42,990 nt of DNA, taken from an uncultured Prevotella sp. GTDB lineage: Bacteria > Bacteroidota > Bacteroidia > Bacteroidales > Bacteroidaceae. The notes under the pieces are model-generated. The model saw only the letters and a program-made list of their open reading frames with translations. It did not search any database and had not been told where the DNA came from. Position numbers and translations under genes: made by a program. Below are positions 25,542 through 33,531 of the stretch, piece after piece (positions within the stretch are counted from its first letter, which is position 1; every line of letters starts with the position of its first letter). Location: positions 1-42,990 of the forward strand of contig CAMCLD010000018.1 of NCBI GenBank assembly GCA_945875635.1, written 5' to 3'.

Positions 25542-26472
25542 TATTGTATTCTAAATCTAAATTATCTTGTTTATCCTTTTTATACTTTCTTGTCCTGGGC
25601 TTCATGCTTCTTGTCACCCATACGTTGGCACCCACTACACAGCCTTCGCCTATGGTCACCCTGCCAAGTATTGTCGCATTTGCATAAACTATTACATTGT
25701 CTTCAAGTATAGGATGGCGAGGTATGCCTTTAATGGGGTTGCCCTTGGCATCAAGTGGGAAACTTTTAGCACCAAGTGTCACTCCCTGATATAATTTCAC
25801 ATTATTGCCAATGATGCATGTTGCTCCAATGACGACACCCGTTCCATGGTCGATGGTGAAACACTCTCCTATTTTTGCAGCAGGATGTATATCGATACCT
25901 GTTTCGGAATGCGCCATCTCTGTAATCATTCTTGGAATAAGCGGAACTTCTTCTAAGAATATCTCATGTGCCAGACGATAATTCGTCAATGCCTTTATGA
26001 CGGGATAGCATGATATAATCTCTCCATAGCTTACAGCAGCCGGGTCACCATTGTATGCAGCCTGAACATCAGTTGCAAGGACACGTCTCACTTCAGGCAG
26101 TTTCTCAATCACTCTCATTGTAATATCCTTTGCTCTCTTTTTAACAATGGTATTGACACTTTCAACGCTTTCGCATTCCTTTGGTTTCTGAATGCAGAGA
26201 CCTGCGAGAATCTGCTGATACAGGAGCTTGTGCAACTTTTCCACATTGACACCTATGTGATAATTGAGTGTCTGCATGTTGACAGACGATTTTCCGTAAA
26301 ATCCCGGAAAAAAGATTGAGCGGGCTATTTCTATTACTTCCTCAAGTGCTTTAGAGGATGGCAGAGGGTCATCATCAAGATGTTCATGAAACAGCCCTTT
26401 AAGAGAATGCTCCTCTGAAAGCTTGTCAACAGTCTTTTTCAGGATGTTTATTGTATGCCCGTTTCTTGTCAT
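25525..26472 (-). CDS. Serine O-acetyltransferase (EpsC/CysE type)
   Basis: This enzyme makes O-acetylserine from serine and acetyl-CoA, the entry to cysteine synthesis. The 315-residue protein has an alpha-helical N-terminal domain (1-180) and a left-handed beta-helix made of hexapeptide repeats (about 195-290): DIHPAAKIGECFTIDHGTG with the catalytic His, then GVTLGAKSFPLD. The longer N-terminal region fits the EpsC subgroup. The C-terminal tail is basic (KPRTRKYKKDK). A promoter -7 box lies 27 bases upstream of the ATG. Confidence 0.93.
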   Translation of the reverse strand: MTRNGHTINILKKTVDKLSEEHSLKGLFHEHLDDDPLPSSKALEEVIEIARSIFFPGFYGKSSVNMQTLNYHIGVNVEKLHKLLYQQILAGLCIQKPKECESVESVNTIVKKRAKDITMRVIEKLPEVRRVLATDVQAAYNGDPAAVSYGEIISCYPVIKALTNYRLAHEIFLEEVPLIPRMITEMAHSETGIDIHPAAKIGECFTIDHGTGVVIGATCIIGNNVKLYQGVTLGAKSFPLDAKGNPIKGIPRHPILEDNVIVYANATILGRVTIGEGCVVGANVWVTRSMKPRTRKYKKDKQDNLDLEYNNGTGI

Positions 26473-26498
26473 TATATATAATGTGTCAATATGATTTG

Positions 26499-26506
26499 CA
26501 AAGTTA
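26499..26506 (-). promoter_or_regulatory. Serine acetyltransferase promoter, -7 box
   Basis: The minus strand reads TAACTTTG. No good -33 partner is seen. The box overlaps the stop codon of the small frame 26504-26683. Confidence 0.5.
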
Positions 26507-26683
26507 ATAAAAAATTATCTTATTCCTTGCTTTTTGTTTGTTTTTTCTTTTATTTTCATGCTCTTTTTGAGTTTGTCTTCTTCCGTCACAACTCAGCATA
26601 GTCAAACAACCTTTGCCTTTACCCGTAAAGTCATATTCTGGAACTTCTACCACTTTAACCTTTGCATCTTTCAGGTCAGGCAT
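26504..26683 (-). CDS. Possible small protein (59 residues)
   Basis: An open frame from ATG at 26683 to TAA at 26504-26506 lies upstream of, and on the same strand as, the acetyltransferase gene. The first 40 residues look protein-like (MPDLKDAKVKVVEVPEYDF, then GKGKGCLTMLSCDG with two cysteines). The last ~20 are Lys/Asn/Gln-rich and encoded by A-rich DNA. I do not recognise a family. No clear ribosome-binding site or promoter supports it, so it could be chance; the otherwise empty 381-base gap makes it worth checking. Confidence 0.35.
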   Translation of the reverse strand: MPDLKDAKVKVVEVPEYDFTGKGKGCLTMLSCDGRRQTQKEHENKRKNKQKARNKIIFY

Positions 26684-26781
26684 AACCGTTCATTATTCCA
26701 TTATGTTTGCCGTTGCTTTGAATTTCAAAAAGTGTAACCAGATTGTAATATGTATTTAAGACTGTTGTAACAAATGGTAAC

Positions 26782-26789
26782 TACTTTTG
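26782..26789 (+). promoter_or_regulatory. Phosphate transporter promoter, -7 box
   Basis: TACTTTTG matches TAnnTTTG; the -33 region is poorly matched. The leader to the ATG at 26854 is about 55 bases. No Pho-box-like direct repeats are evident. Confidence 0.5.
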
Positions 26790-26853
26790 CCATCGGAATG
26801 TACAAGAAGCATCCGACTGATTATCAATAAACTTAATTTCAATAATAATTAAA

Positions 26854-29103
26854 ATGAGTACTATTTATCTTTTTATTGTTGTCTTCTTGCTCAGCCTTGC
26901 AATATTCGACCTGTTCGTAGGTGTGAGCAATGACGCTGTCAATTTTCTACAGTCAGCCATAGGCGCAAGAGTAGCAAAATTCAAGACAGTTCTTGTCATC
27001 GCCTCAATTGGCGTAGGTATAGGAGCCGTTATGTCAACAGGCATGATGGATGTTGCACGCCATGGTATAATGAGTCCCGACCAGTTCAGTTTCGAGGAAG
27101 TGATGACTATATTCCTTGCCGTGATGGTTACAGACGTCATCGTACTCGACATGTTCAACACGTTGGGAATGCCAACATCAACAACAGTGTCGCTTGTCTT
27201 TGAATTACTTGGAGGTACCTTCATTCTTGCCACGCTGAAGATTGCGTCAGCCCCGTCTCTCACCTATGGAGATTTGCTCAATTCCGACAAGGCACTGAGC
27301 GTCATCATAGCCATATTCGTGTCTGTGGCTATAGCCTTTGTATTTGGATGCATCGTCATGTGGATATCAAGAAATGTATTCACGTTCAATTACAAGAATC
27401 ATTCCAAGTATGGAATAGGCATTTTTGGCGGCATAGCGTTTACCGCACTCTCATATTTCATATTCCTAAAAGGCTTGGGCAAGTCACCATACATTCCTGA
27501 TGGCACTAAAGAATGGATTAATGACAACACACAGTTGTTGCTACTCGCTACGTTTGTTGTGTCATCCATAGTGATGCAGCTGCTCCATTTGCTTAAAGTT
27601 AATGTGTTCAAGTTTGTGGTACTGATGGGAACATTTGCCTTGGCAATGGCATTTGCAGGCAACGACCTTGTCAATTTTATCGGTGTTCCCCTTGCTGGAC
27701 TCGACTCCTATAATGACTATATCGCCAACAGCAACGGAGCAAATCCCACTGAGTTCATGATGTCTTCACTCATGGAGAGTGCCAAGACACCTCCTTTCTA
27801 CCTCATGCTTGCTGGTGTTATAATGATTGTCGCAATGGCAACATCCAAAAAGGCACAGAATGTAATAAAGACATCCGTAGATCTAGCAAGACAGGATGAG
27901 GGTGACGAGATGTTCGGATCGTCAAAGGCGGCCCGCAGTATTGTTAGGGCATCACAGGATTGTGGTGGTTTCGTGGCAAGATACATACCCTCCTCTGTAG
28001 GAAAATGGATTGATGGAAGGTTCAACAAAGAGGAAGTAATCCTTCAGGACGACAAGGCAGCTTTTGATGTCGTGCGTGCAGCTGTAAATCTTGTGCTTGC
28101 TTCAATGCTCATTACAATAGGAACTAACTACAAGCTTCCATTGTCAACCACATACGTTACATTCATGGTGGCGATGGGTACTTCGCTTGCAGACAGGGCA
28201 TGGAGCCGCGAGAGTGCAGTGTTCAGGGTTACAGGAGTACTTTCCGTTATTGGTGGATGGTTCATAACTGCCGGAGTAGCGTTCACGGGATGCGCCCTCG
28301 TATGTGTCATAATGTTCTACACAGGCATCATGGGAAAACTGGCATTCATTGCACTTGTGGTTTTCCTTCTTATACGGTCTAACAGACAATATAAGAAGAA
28401 ATCCCTAGATACAAAAGACGAGGACATGTTCCGTCTCATGATGCGCACAAGAGACCCGGAACTTGTTTGGGACATGCTGCAAAAACATGTTACAAAGACA
28501 CAGGCAAACATGACGGAATTCGCACTCCAGAGTTACAACGACATCATCAACGGACTTGAAACAGAGAACGTACGCTTGTTAAGACGTTGCGACAAGGCTT
28601 TGAGGAACGAGAGAGTAACTCTGAAAAAACTGAGAAGGCAGGAACTTCTGGCACTTAGACGCTGTCCGCTCGACCTTGCCATCGAGAGGAACACATGGTT
28701 TCACATAGGCGCAAACAGCAGTCAGCAATTCATATATAGCCTCAGACGTATGCTTGAGCCAATAAAGGAACATGTTGACAACAACTTCAATCCTGTTCCC
28801 GAGCTCTATTCAGAAGAGTTCACACCTGTGATAAGGAAAATCAACGAACTTATGGAGGCAAGCGTATCTGTTATGTCAACAAGAAGATTTGACGATTATC
28901 GTGATATCCTTACAGAAGCCGACACTGTAAAGGATGAACTTTCAGCACTGAGAAAGAAACATCTTGACAGGATGCAGAAAGGAAAAGAGGTCAATGGAGT
29001 AAATATCTCAATTGTATATCTCAACATCCTACAGGAGAGTCAGGAGTTCCTCAGCATTATGAGGCATCAGCTAAGGGCTTTGAAGAAATTCACTGAAGCT
29101 TAG
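26854..29103 (+). CDS. Inorganic phosphate transporter (PiT) with PhoU-like C-terminal domain
   Basis: The 749-residue protein is a PiT/Pho-4 family transporter carrying phosphate across the inner membrane with a cation. The N-terminal signature is GVSNDAVNF (23-31) and a related second repeat lies near AAVNLVLASM and LPLSTTYVTF. About ten to twelve hydrophobic segments span 1-505. Residues ~510-749 are soluble, helical and charged, resembling the PhoU/DUF47 regulators that elsewhere are separate proteins encoded next to PiT genes. The fusion suggests built-in control of the channel. The gene is monocistronic, ending in a long hairpin. Confidence 0.92.
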   Translation: MSTIYLFIVVFLLSLAIFDLFVGVSNDAVNFLQSAIGARVAKFKTVLVIASIGVGIGAVMSTGMMDVARHGIMSPDQFSFEEVMTIFLAVMVTDVIVLDMFNTLGMPTSTTVSLVFELLGGTFILATLKIASAPSLTYGDLLNSDKALSVIIAIFVSVAIAFVFGCIVMWISRNVFTFNYKNHSKYGIGIFGGIAFTALSYFIFLKGLGKSPYIPDGTKEWINDNTQLLLLATFVVSSIVMQLLHLLKVNVFKFVVLMGTFALAMAFAGNDLVNFIGVPLAGLDSYNDYIANSNGANPTEFMMSSLMESAKTPPFYLMLAGVIMIVAMATSKKAQNVIKTSVDLARQDEGDEMFGSSKAARSIVRASQDCGGFVARYIPSSVGKWIDGRFNKEEVILQDDKAAFDVVRAAVNLVLASMLITIGTNYKLPLSTTYVTFMVAMGTSLADRAWSRESAVFRVTGVLSVIGGWFITAGVAFTGCALVCVIMFYTGIMGKLAFIALVVFLLIRSNRQYKKKSLDTKDEDMFRLMMRTRDPELVWDMLQKHVTKTQANMTEFALQSYNDIINGLETENVRLLRRCDKALRNERVTLKKLRRQELLALRRCPLDLAIERNTWFHIGANSSQQFIYSLRRMLEPIKEHVDNNFNPVPELYSEEFTPVIRKINELMEASVSVMSTRRFDDYRDILTEADTVKDELSALRKKHLDRMQKGKEVNGVNISIVYLNILQESQEFLSIMRHQLRALKKFTEA

Positions 29104-29115
29104 CATACAAAAAAA

Positions 29116-29161
29116 GATTGGAAGATTGAAAATTGATCGTTCAATTTTCAATCTTCCAATC
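29116..29161. terminator. Two-way terminator with 21-base arms
   Basis: Perfect 21-base arms (29116-29136 and 29141-29161; start GATTGGAAGATTG) around the loop TCGT. Seven A residues precede it, giving a T-run for minus-strand transcripts. It lies between the phosphate transporter (+) and dapA (-) ends. Confidence 0.85.
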
Positions 29162-29243
29162 TTCAACTTTGACCTCGTCTTCCTCTTTTACGACTCGGGA
29201 TAGCTCAAACAAGCTTGGCATCCCCGCTCGCTGCTCCTTCGCT

Positions 29244-30137
29244 TCAATATTCAACATTCATGTTCTTGAGTATCTCTGCCATCTTCTGTTTTGTCGTAAT
29301 TCTTGTAGGTACAAGAGGCAGACGGAGATTGTTCTCTATCATTCCCATTTCTGACAATAGAGCCTTGACACCGGCAGGATTACCATCAACGAAAAGCAGG
29401 CTGTAAAGTTCTGTAAAACGGTGATGTATCTTGCGGGCTGGTTCGTACTCACCCCTGAACTCATAGCGTATCATGCGCGAGAACTCTTTAGGAAGGGCGT
29501 TTCCGATAACAGAAATGACGCCTACGGCTCCACAAGCTATCATTGGGAATGTAAGGGCATCGTCTCCACTGATGACATCAAAATGCGATGGTTTGCCTTT
29601 AATAATCTCGTCAACTTGCTCAAGACTGCCACTTGCTTCCTTAATGGCAACGATGTTCTTACAGTCATTGGCAAGCCTGATGGTTGTCTGAGCCTTGAGA
29701 TTAATTCCTGTCCTTCCCGGCACGTTGTATAATACGACAGGCAGTGGACTTACCTGAGCTATAGCCTTAAAATGTTGGTATAGACCATCTTGGGATGGTT
29801 TGTTGTAAAACGGACAAACGCTTAGAATACCATCAATGCCGCTCCAGTCAGACTGGCGTATTTCATCCACGACAACAGCTGTGTTGTTGCCTCCACATCC
29901 CATCAGAATGGGAAGACGCCCATTCACAATCTTAACTACAAGATTCTTTATCTTTATTTTCTCATCCTGAGTAAGACAGGGTGTCTCTCCGGTAGTGGCA
30001 AGGATGCAGAAGAAATCTGCGCCCTGCTTAATCTGATAATTGACCAACCTTTCCAATGCCTCATAGTCAACACTTCCATCACTTTTGAAAGGGGTTATCA
30101 AGGCTATACCCAATCCTTTGAAAATATTCTGCGCCAT
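29244..30137 (-). CDS. dapA: 4-Hydroxy-tetrahydrodipicolinate synthase
   Basis: DapA condenses pyruvate with aspartate semialdehyde, the first committed step to diaminopimelate and lysine. The 297-residue protein has the TIM-barrel hallmarks: TTGE at 48-51, YNVPGRT with the catalytic Tyr 137, and the Schiff-base lysine 166 in AIKEASG. I use the ATG at 30137 (MAQNIFKGLG): a longer frame reaches 30191, but the -7 promoter box falls inside that extension, so it cannot be translated from this promoter. Confidence 0.96.
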   Translation of the reverse strand: MAQNIFKGLGIALITPFKSDGSVDYEALERLVNYQIKQGADFFCILATTGETPCLTQDEKIKIKNLVVKIVNGRLPILMGCGGNNTAVVVDEIRQSDWSGIDGILSVCPFYNKPSQDGLYQHFKAIAQVSPLPVVLYNVPGRTGINLKAQTTIRLANDCKNIVAIKEASGSLEQVDEIIKGKPSHFDVISGDDALTFPMIACGAVGVISVIGNALPKEFSRMIRYEFRGEYEPARKIHHRFTELYSLLFVDGNPAGVKALLSEMGMIENNLRLPLVPTRITTKQKMAEILKNMNVEY

Positions 30138-30161
30138 GTCTAACTTTTTACAAATTTCTTG

Positions 30162-30193
30162 CAAAATTACTACAATCTTGCCACATTTCAAAA
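30162..30193 (-). promoter_or_regulatory. dapA promoter
   Basis: On the minus strand TAATTTTG (30162-30169) with TTTTG (30189-30193) exactly 19 bases upstream. The ATG lies 24 bases after the -7 box. Confidence 0.75.
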
Positions 30194-30287
30194 CATATTT
30201 AAGTATTTTTGCTTATTATTCGCTTGAATTAGTGCTCTATTGTTCACCATGTTTTAAATCAGCACTTCACAACTGAAATATTTTCGA

Positions 30288-30428
30288 ATGAAATCAATTA
30301 TCATCTCACTACTATTATCTCTGCTGTCAAGCTCACTATACGCTCAGACAGCAGAGGAGGCGCAGGTCCTGCACGACAAAGGCAGGGAATGTTTCAATGC
30401 AGGCAAAGTGGCGGAGGGGCGTGAATAA
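30288..30428 (+). pseudogene. Remnant: N-terminus of a secreted TPR-like protein
   Basis: A 46-codon frame starts with a clean signal peptide (MKSIIISLLLSLLSSS, cleavage near YAQ) followed by a TPR-like first helix (AQVLHDKGRECFNAGK) and stops at TAA 30426-30428. A complete protein would be far longer. The next fragment (30431-30700) begins two bases later in another frame, so this looks like the 5' end of a gene that lost its middle. Confidence 0.6.
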
Positions 30429-30430
30429 AA

Positions 30431-30700
30431 GCTGGAGGTAGTACAAAGTACTCTTTTGCTTCGCGTGGTCGTCAGGAATTAGGCATTATAGCCGAACCAA
30501 GTGGCAGAGTATATGTACGCATCCATGTCACCAATAAAAGCGGACTTGATGCCCGCTATAATGATGACAAGAATGCAGTAAATGGCACTCGTCGCTACCG
30601 CAAAGCCTTCAACCTTCCAATGAACCAGCGCAACACTGTTGAACTGGAGGTTATCAACAAAGGCGGTAAAGACACAAGTTTTGTGGTGATAAGTAATTAA
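30431..30700 (+). pseudogene. Remnant: C-terminal fragment of an unidentified protein
   Basis: Eighty-nine codons without an early start, ending at TAA 30698-30700. The sequence reads like a compact beta-sandwich C-terminal domain (RVYVRIHVTNKSGLDARY..., FNLPMNQRNTVELEVINKG, SFVVISN). I do not recognise the family. Coding quality is good and the stop is natural, so this is probably the 3' end of the gene whose 5' end is 30288-30428, joined by an internal deletion that also changed the frame. The two pieces could instead come from two genes. Confidence 0.6.
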
Positions 30701-30732
30701 CTTGAACTACCTTATCTAAGAAAGGAACAATA

Positions 30733-31755
30733 TCATTCAATTACGACTGTTGTCCAATTGTGCTTATCCTCTATTGTTCCGTATTGTATTCCACGCAGAG
30801 TGTCATACAGCTTTCTTGATATTGGTCCTGGTTCCCCATCCTTACTGAATGTGTAGCGTTTGCCGTTGTCAAGGTCATCAATATATGAAATAGGTGATAT
30901 GACAGCTGCTGTTCCACATGCTCCGGCTTCCTCGAATGTTGAGAGTTCTTCTTCTGGTATTGGTCTTCTTTCCACTTTCATGCCCAGGTCCTCAGCCACT
31001 TGCATAAGACTTTTGTTGGTAATGGAAGGAAGAATTGATGTTGACTTGGGAGTTACATAAGTGTTATCCTTGATGCCGAAGAAGTTTGCTGCTCCACATT
31101 CATCGATATATTTCTTTTCCTTGGCATCGAGATAGAATTCACACGCATACCCTTTCTCATGTGCCAGGTTATTGGCATAGAGTGAAGCTGCATAGTTGCC
31201 ACCAACCTTATACTTGCCTGTTCCAAGCGGAGCCGACCTGTCATATTCACGTATTATGACATAAGGGTTTGTCGAGAAGCCACCTTTGAAATATGGTCCC
31301 ACTGGTGTTACGAAGATAAGGAACATATACTCATTTGCAGGATGCACACCTACCTGTGCGCTTGTACCTATGAGCAATGGTCGGATATAGAGTGTTGCTC
31401 CACTTTCATAAGTAGGAATATACTCTTGATTGAGCCTTACTACCTTCTTTACCATTTCCGTAAAGAGTTCTGTTGGAACCTCTGGCATCATGATGCCACG
31501 GCATGTTGACTGAAGACGTGCCGCATTATCTTCTACCCTGAACACTCTGACCTTTCCATCTGGGCAACGGTATGCCTTTAGGCCTTCAAAAGCCTCCTGT
31601 CCATAGTGCAGACAGGTTGCAGCCATGTGGAGTTTCAGATACTCATCGGAGCAGACTTCTATCTCGCCCCATTTTCCATCACGATAATAGCAACGTACAT
31701 TATAGTCGGTTGGCATATATCCAAACGACAGGTTAGCCCAATCGATATTCTTCAT
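30733..31755 (-). CDS. ilvE: Branched-chain amino acid aminotransferase
   Basis: This PLP enzyme (340 residues, fold type IV) interconverts leucine, isoleucine and valine with their 2-oxo acids. Motifs: the substrate region YGQEAFEGLKAYR (51-63), the PLP-binding lysine 183 in GKYKVGGNYAA, and the cofactor-phosphate region near ECGAANFFGI and TNKSLMQVAEDLG. The gene follows xseB but has its own -7 box (31871-31878) and a leader of about 110 bases with an inverted repeat. Confidence 0.95.
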   Translation of the reverse strand: MKNIDWANLSFGYMPTDYNVRCYYRDGKWGEIEVCSDEYLKLHMAATCLHYGQEAFEGLKAYRCPDGKVRVFRVEDNAARLQSTCRGIMMPEVPTELFTEMVKKVVRLNQEYIPTYESGATLYIRPLLIGTSAQVGVHPANEYMFLIFVTPVGPYFKGGFSTNPYVIIREYDRSAPLGTGKYKVGGNYAASLYANNLAHEKGYACEFYLDAKEKKYIDECGAANFFGIKDNTYVTPKSTSILPSITNKSLMQVAEDLGMKVERRPIPEEELSTFEEAGACGTAAVISPISYIDDLDNGKRYTFSKDGEPGPISRKLYDTLRGIQYGTIEDKHNWTTVVIE

Positions 31756-31796
31756 AATATGAATCTTTTAATATTTTACTCTTTACGCTATGCTCG

Positions 31797-31856
31797 TTGT
31801 GACATTCAGAAAGCATTCCCAAATGACAGCATGGAAATGTTGACAGCATGTCACAA
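31797..31856 (-). promoter_or_regulatory. Inverted repeat in the ilvE leader
   Basis: TTGTGACAT (31797-31805) and ATGTCACAA (31848-31856) form perfect 9-base arms around 42 bases that hold two direct copies of TGACAGCATG (31824-31833, 31841-31850). The structure lies between the predicted transcription start and the ATG. It matches no riboswitch I know; a regulatory role is a guess. Confidence 0.4.
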
Positions 31857-31870
31857 TAGCTTTCAACATG

Positions 31871-31878
31871 CAAAAGTA
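31871..31878 (-). promoter_or_regulatory. ilvE promoter, -7 box
   Basis: The minus strand reads TACTTTTG, seven bases past the xseB stop codon, with TTG 20 bases upstream. It would allow ilvE to be transcribed apart from the xse genes. Confidence 0.5.
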
Positions 31879-31884
31879 CAAATA

Positions 31885-32088
31885 TTATCTATTATCGGCA
31901 ACATTTTGGAGGAGTTTGTTTATTTCCTCATCTGTTTTTACCAATTTTTCCCGGCAGAAGATTATAAGTTGCTGTGCTCTTGCAAGCCTTTCAGTCAGTT
32001 CGTCAATTGTATATTCACGCCTTTCCATTTTGTCGGCAATGTCTTCAATCTCTTTCATTGCCTTTTCGTATGTGATGTTATTATCCAT
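31885..32088 (-). CDS. xseB: Exodeoxyribonuclease VII small subunit
   Basis: A 67-residue, fully helical protein matching XseB (YEKAMKEIEDIADKMERRE, then ELTERLARAQQLIIFCREKL). Several copies assemble on one XseA to form exonuclease VII, which degrades single-stranded DNA to oligonucleotides. It starts 13 bases after the xseA stop, confirming the pairing. Confidence 0.93.
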   Translation of the reverse strand: MDNNITYEKAMKEIEDIADKMERREYTIDELTERLARAQQLIIFCREKLVKTDEEINKLLQNVADNR

Positions 32089-32101
32089 ATTTATACTCGT
32101 T

Positions 32102-33415
32102 TTATTGTCTGTTTTCCACTTCCTTCACGATAGACACTATTTTCCCATCATTGGTAAGTGTCTCTATTTCGTCGCCTTGCCCAAGTGCGCTGACATCCGT
32201 AACGGCATGTCCGTTGTGTAATGTTATGGAATAGCCGTAAGCAAGCAGTCTATGTGGATTGCACGAATTGATTCTCAACTCAAGTTTATCTATCCTATGC
32301 TTTTCATTGTCAAGATATTGAAGTGCTTTATCCGAAACATTTCCACACCTTTCTATTCTCAACATTCCGTCAGTAACAATCTTTGATGAAGCAGTAGCGA
32401 GCCGTTGTGACAATCGGCTTGTCATGTCGTAGTTTCTTTCTACGAAATAATTCACCTTTGAAGGCAGCGAAGCCACTATATGGAACAGCCTCTCTTTCTC
32501 CAATTCCCTTATTCCTCTGACACTGTTGAGTATTCTCTCTCTACATCTGTCAATGGCTGTTAGCGTGGCAGACAGCAAGGATATGAAAAACGAGGCAGCT
32601 GCTGTAGGAGTCTTTACCCTTGTATGCGACACCATGTCTATAATACTCTCATCCCTGTCATGTCCTATTCCTGTTATCACTGGCAACGGAAAGTTCGCCA
32701 CATTTTCCGCAAGGAGCAAAGAGTCAAAGCCACTAAGGTCTGCCGTAGCACCTCCCCCTCTTATAATAACGACGGCATCAAACCTTTCAATTTGCTGATA
32801 AATCTTGTTCAGAGCTTCAATGACGGTACTTTCCACCATCTCTCCCTGCATTGTTGCAGGGAAGAGCTGTGTATGGAATGTCAGTCCATACTCATTCTCA
32901 GCAAGCTGATTGCAGAAGTCTCCATATCCTGCAGCCGTTGCAGTTGACACAACGGCTATTCTGTTGGCAAAGCCCGACAGTGACAGTTGTCTGTTAAGGT
33001 CGAACACGCCCTCCTCTTTCAACTGCCTTATTATCTCCAGCCTTTTGCGAGCCATGTCACCCATTGTAAACTCTGGGTTTATGTCGCTTACAATCCAAGA
33101 GAACCCGTATGCTTCATGAAATTGAGCATACACACGAAGCATAACCTTCATGCCAGCATGCAGATTCTGGGAAGTCACCCGTACAAAATTCCTGTTTATG
33201 ACATGCCATTTGTCGCGCCAGCACTTTGCCGAAGCCTTTGCTATCGGAGTGTTGCCACCTTCCTCCTTTTCTATCAGTTCCATATAGCAATGCCCTCTTA
33301 CTTCCCTTATCTCAGACAGTTCAGCTTCTACCCAATATTCATTGGGCATTACCTCGTCAATAACAGTCCTTACAAGGCTGTTTAGTTCATATAGCGTCAG
33401 ACTTCTGTTTTCCAT
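32102..33415 (-). CDS. xseA: Exodeoxyribonuclease VII large subunit
   Basis: The catalytic subunit of exonuclease VII (437 residues). Residues 1-110 form the OB-fold DNA-binding domain (LTLYELNSLVRTVIDEVMPN, EVRGHCYMELIEK). The central catalytic domain contains FANRIAVVSTATAAGYGDF, the RGGGATADLSGFD motif and GIGHDRDESIIDMVSHTRVKTPTA-type residues. A coiled-coil region and the C-terminal VxxL/GYSIT end follow. It is followed by xseB; a hairpin separates it from DUF4301 upstream. Confidence 0.95.
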   Translation of the reverse strand: MENRSLTLYELNSLVRTVIDEVMPNEYWVEAELSEIREVRGHCYMELIEKEEGGNTPIAKASAKCWRDKWHVINRNFVRVTSQNLHAGMKVMLRVYAQFHEAYGFSWIVSDINPEFTMGDMARKRLEIIRQLKEEGVFDLNRQLSLSGFANRIAVVSTATAAGYGDFCNQLAENEYGLTFHTQLFPATMQGEMVESTVIEALNKIYQQIERFDAVVIIRGGGATADLSGFDSLLLAENVANFPLPVITGIGHDRDESIIDMVSHTRVKTPTAAASFFISLLSATLTAIDRCRERILNSVRGIRELEKERLFHIVASLPSKVNYFVERNYDMTSRLSQRLATASSKIVTDGMLRIERCGNVSDKALQYLDNEKHRIDKLELRINSCNPHRLLAYGYSITLHNGHAVTDVSALGQGDEIETLTNDGKIVSIVKEVENRQ

Positions 33416-33451
33416 TGCTGTCTTGTGGCATTCGGTTATGATGGCATTAAA

Positions 33452-33487
33452 GTATGGGAAAACTGAATACTTTCAATTTTCCCATAC
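33452..33487 (-). terminator. Hairpin after the DUF4301 gene
   Basis: GTATGGGAAAA (33452-33462) pairs perfectly with TTTTCCCATAC (33477-33487). On the minus strand it follows the DUF4301 stop by about 45 bases and is followed by TTTAA. Probable terminator. Confidence 0.55.
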
Positions 33488-33531
33488 CACCTTCCCCTCC
33501 TGTTTGTTTCCAAGAGGGAAAAGACACAATT

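Noticed and set aside
30138..30191. Longer N-terminus for DapA
   Set aside because: The -7 box at 30162-30169 lies inside it, and the family starts at MAQNIFKG.
31786..31869. Leader peptide of about 28 codons before ilvE (several Leu, Ile, Val)
   Set aside because: Its ATG is at or before the predicted transcription start, and the branched-chain codons are not clustered as in true attenuation peptides.
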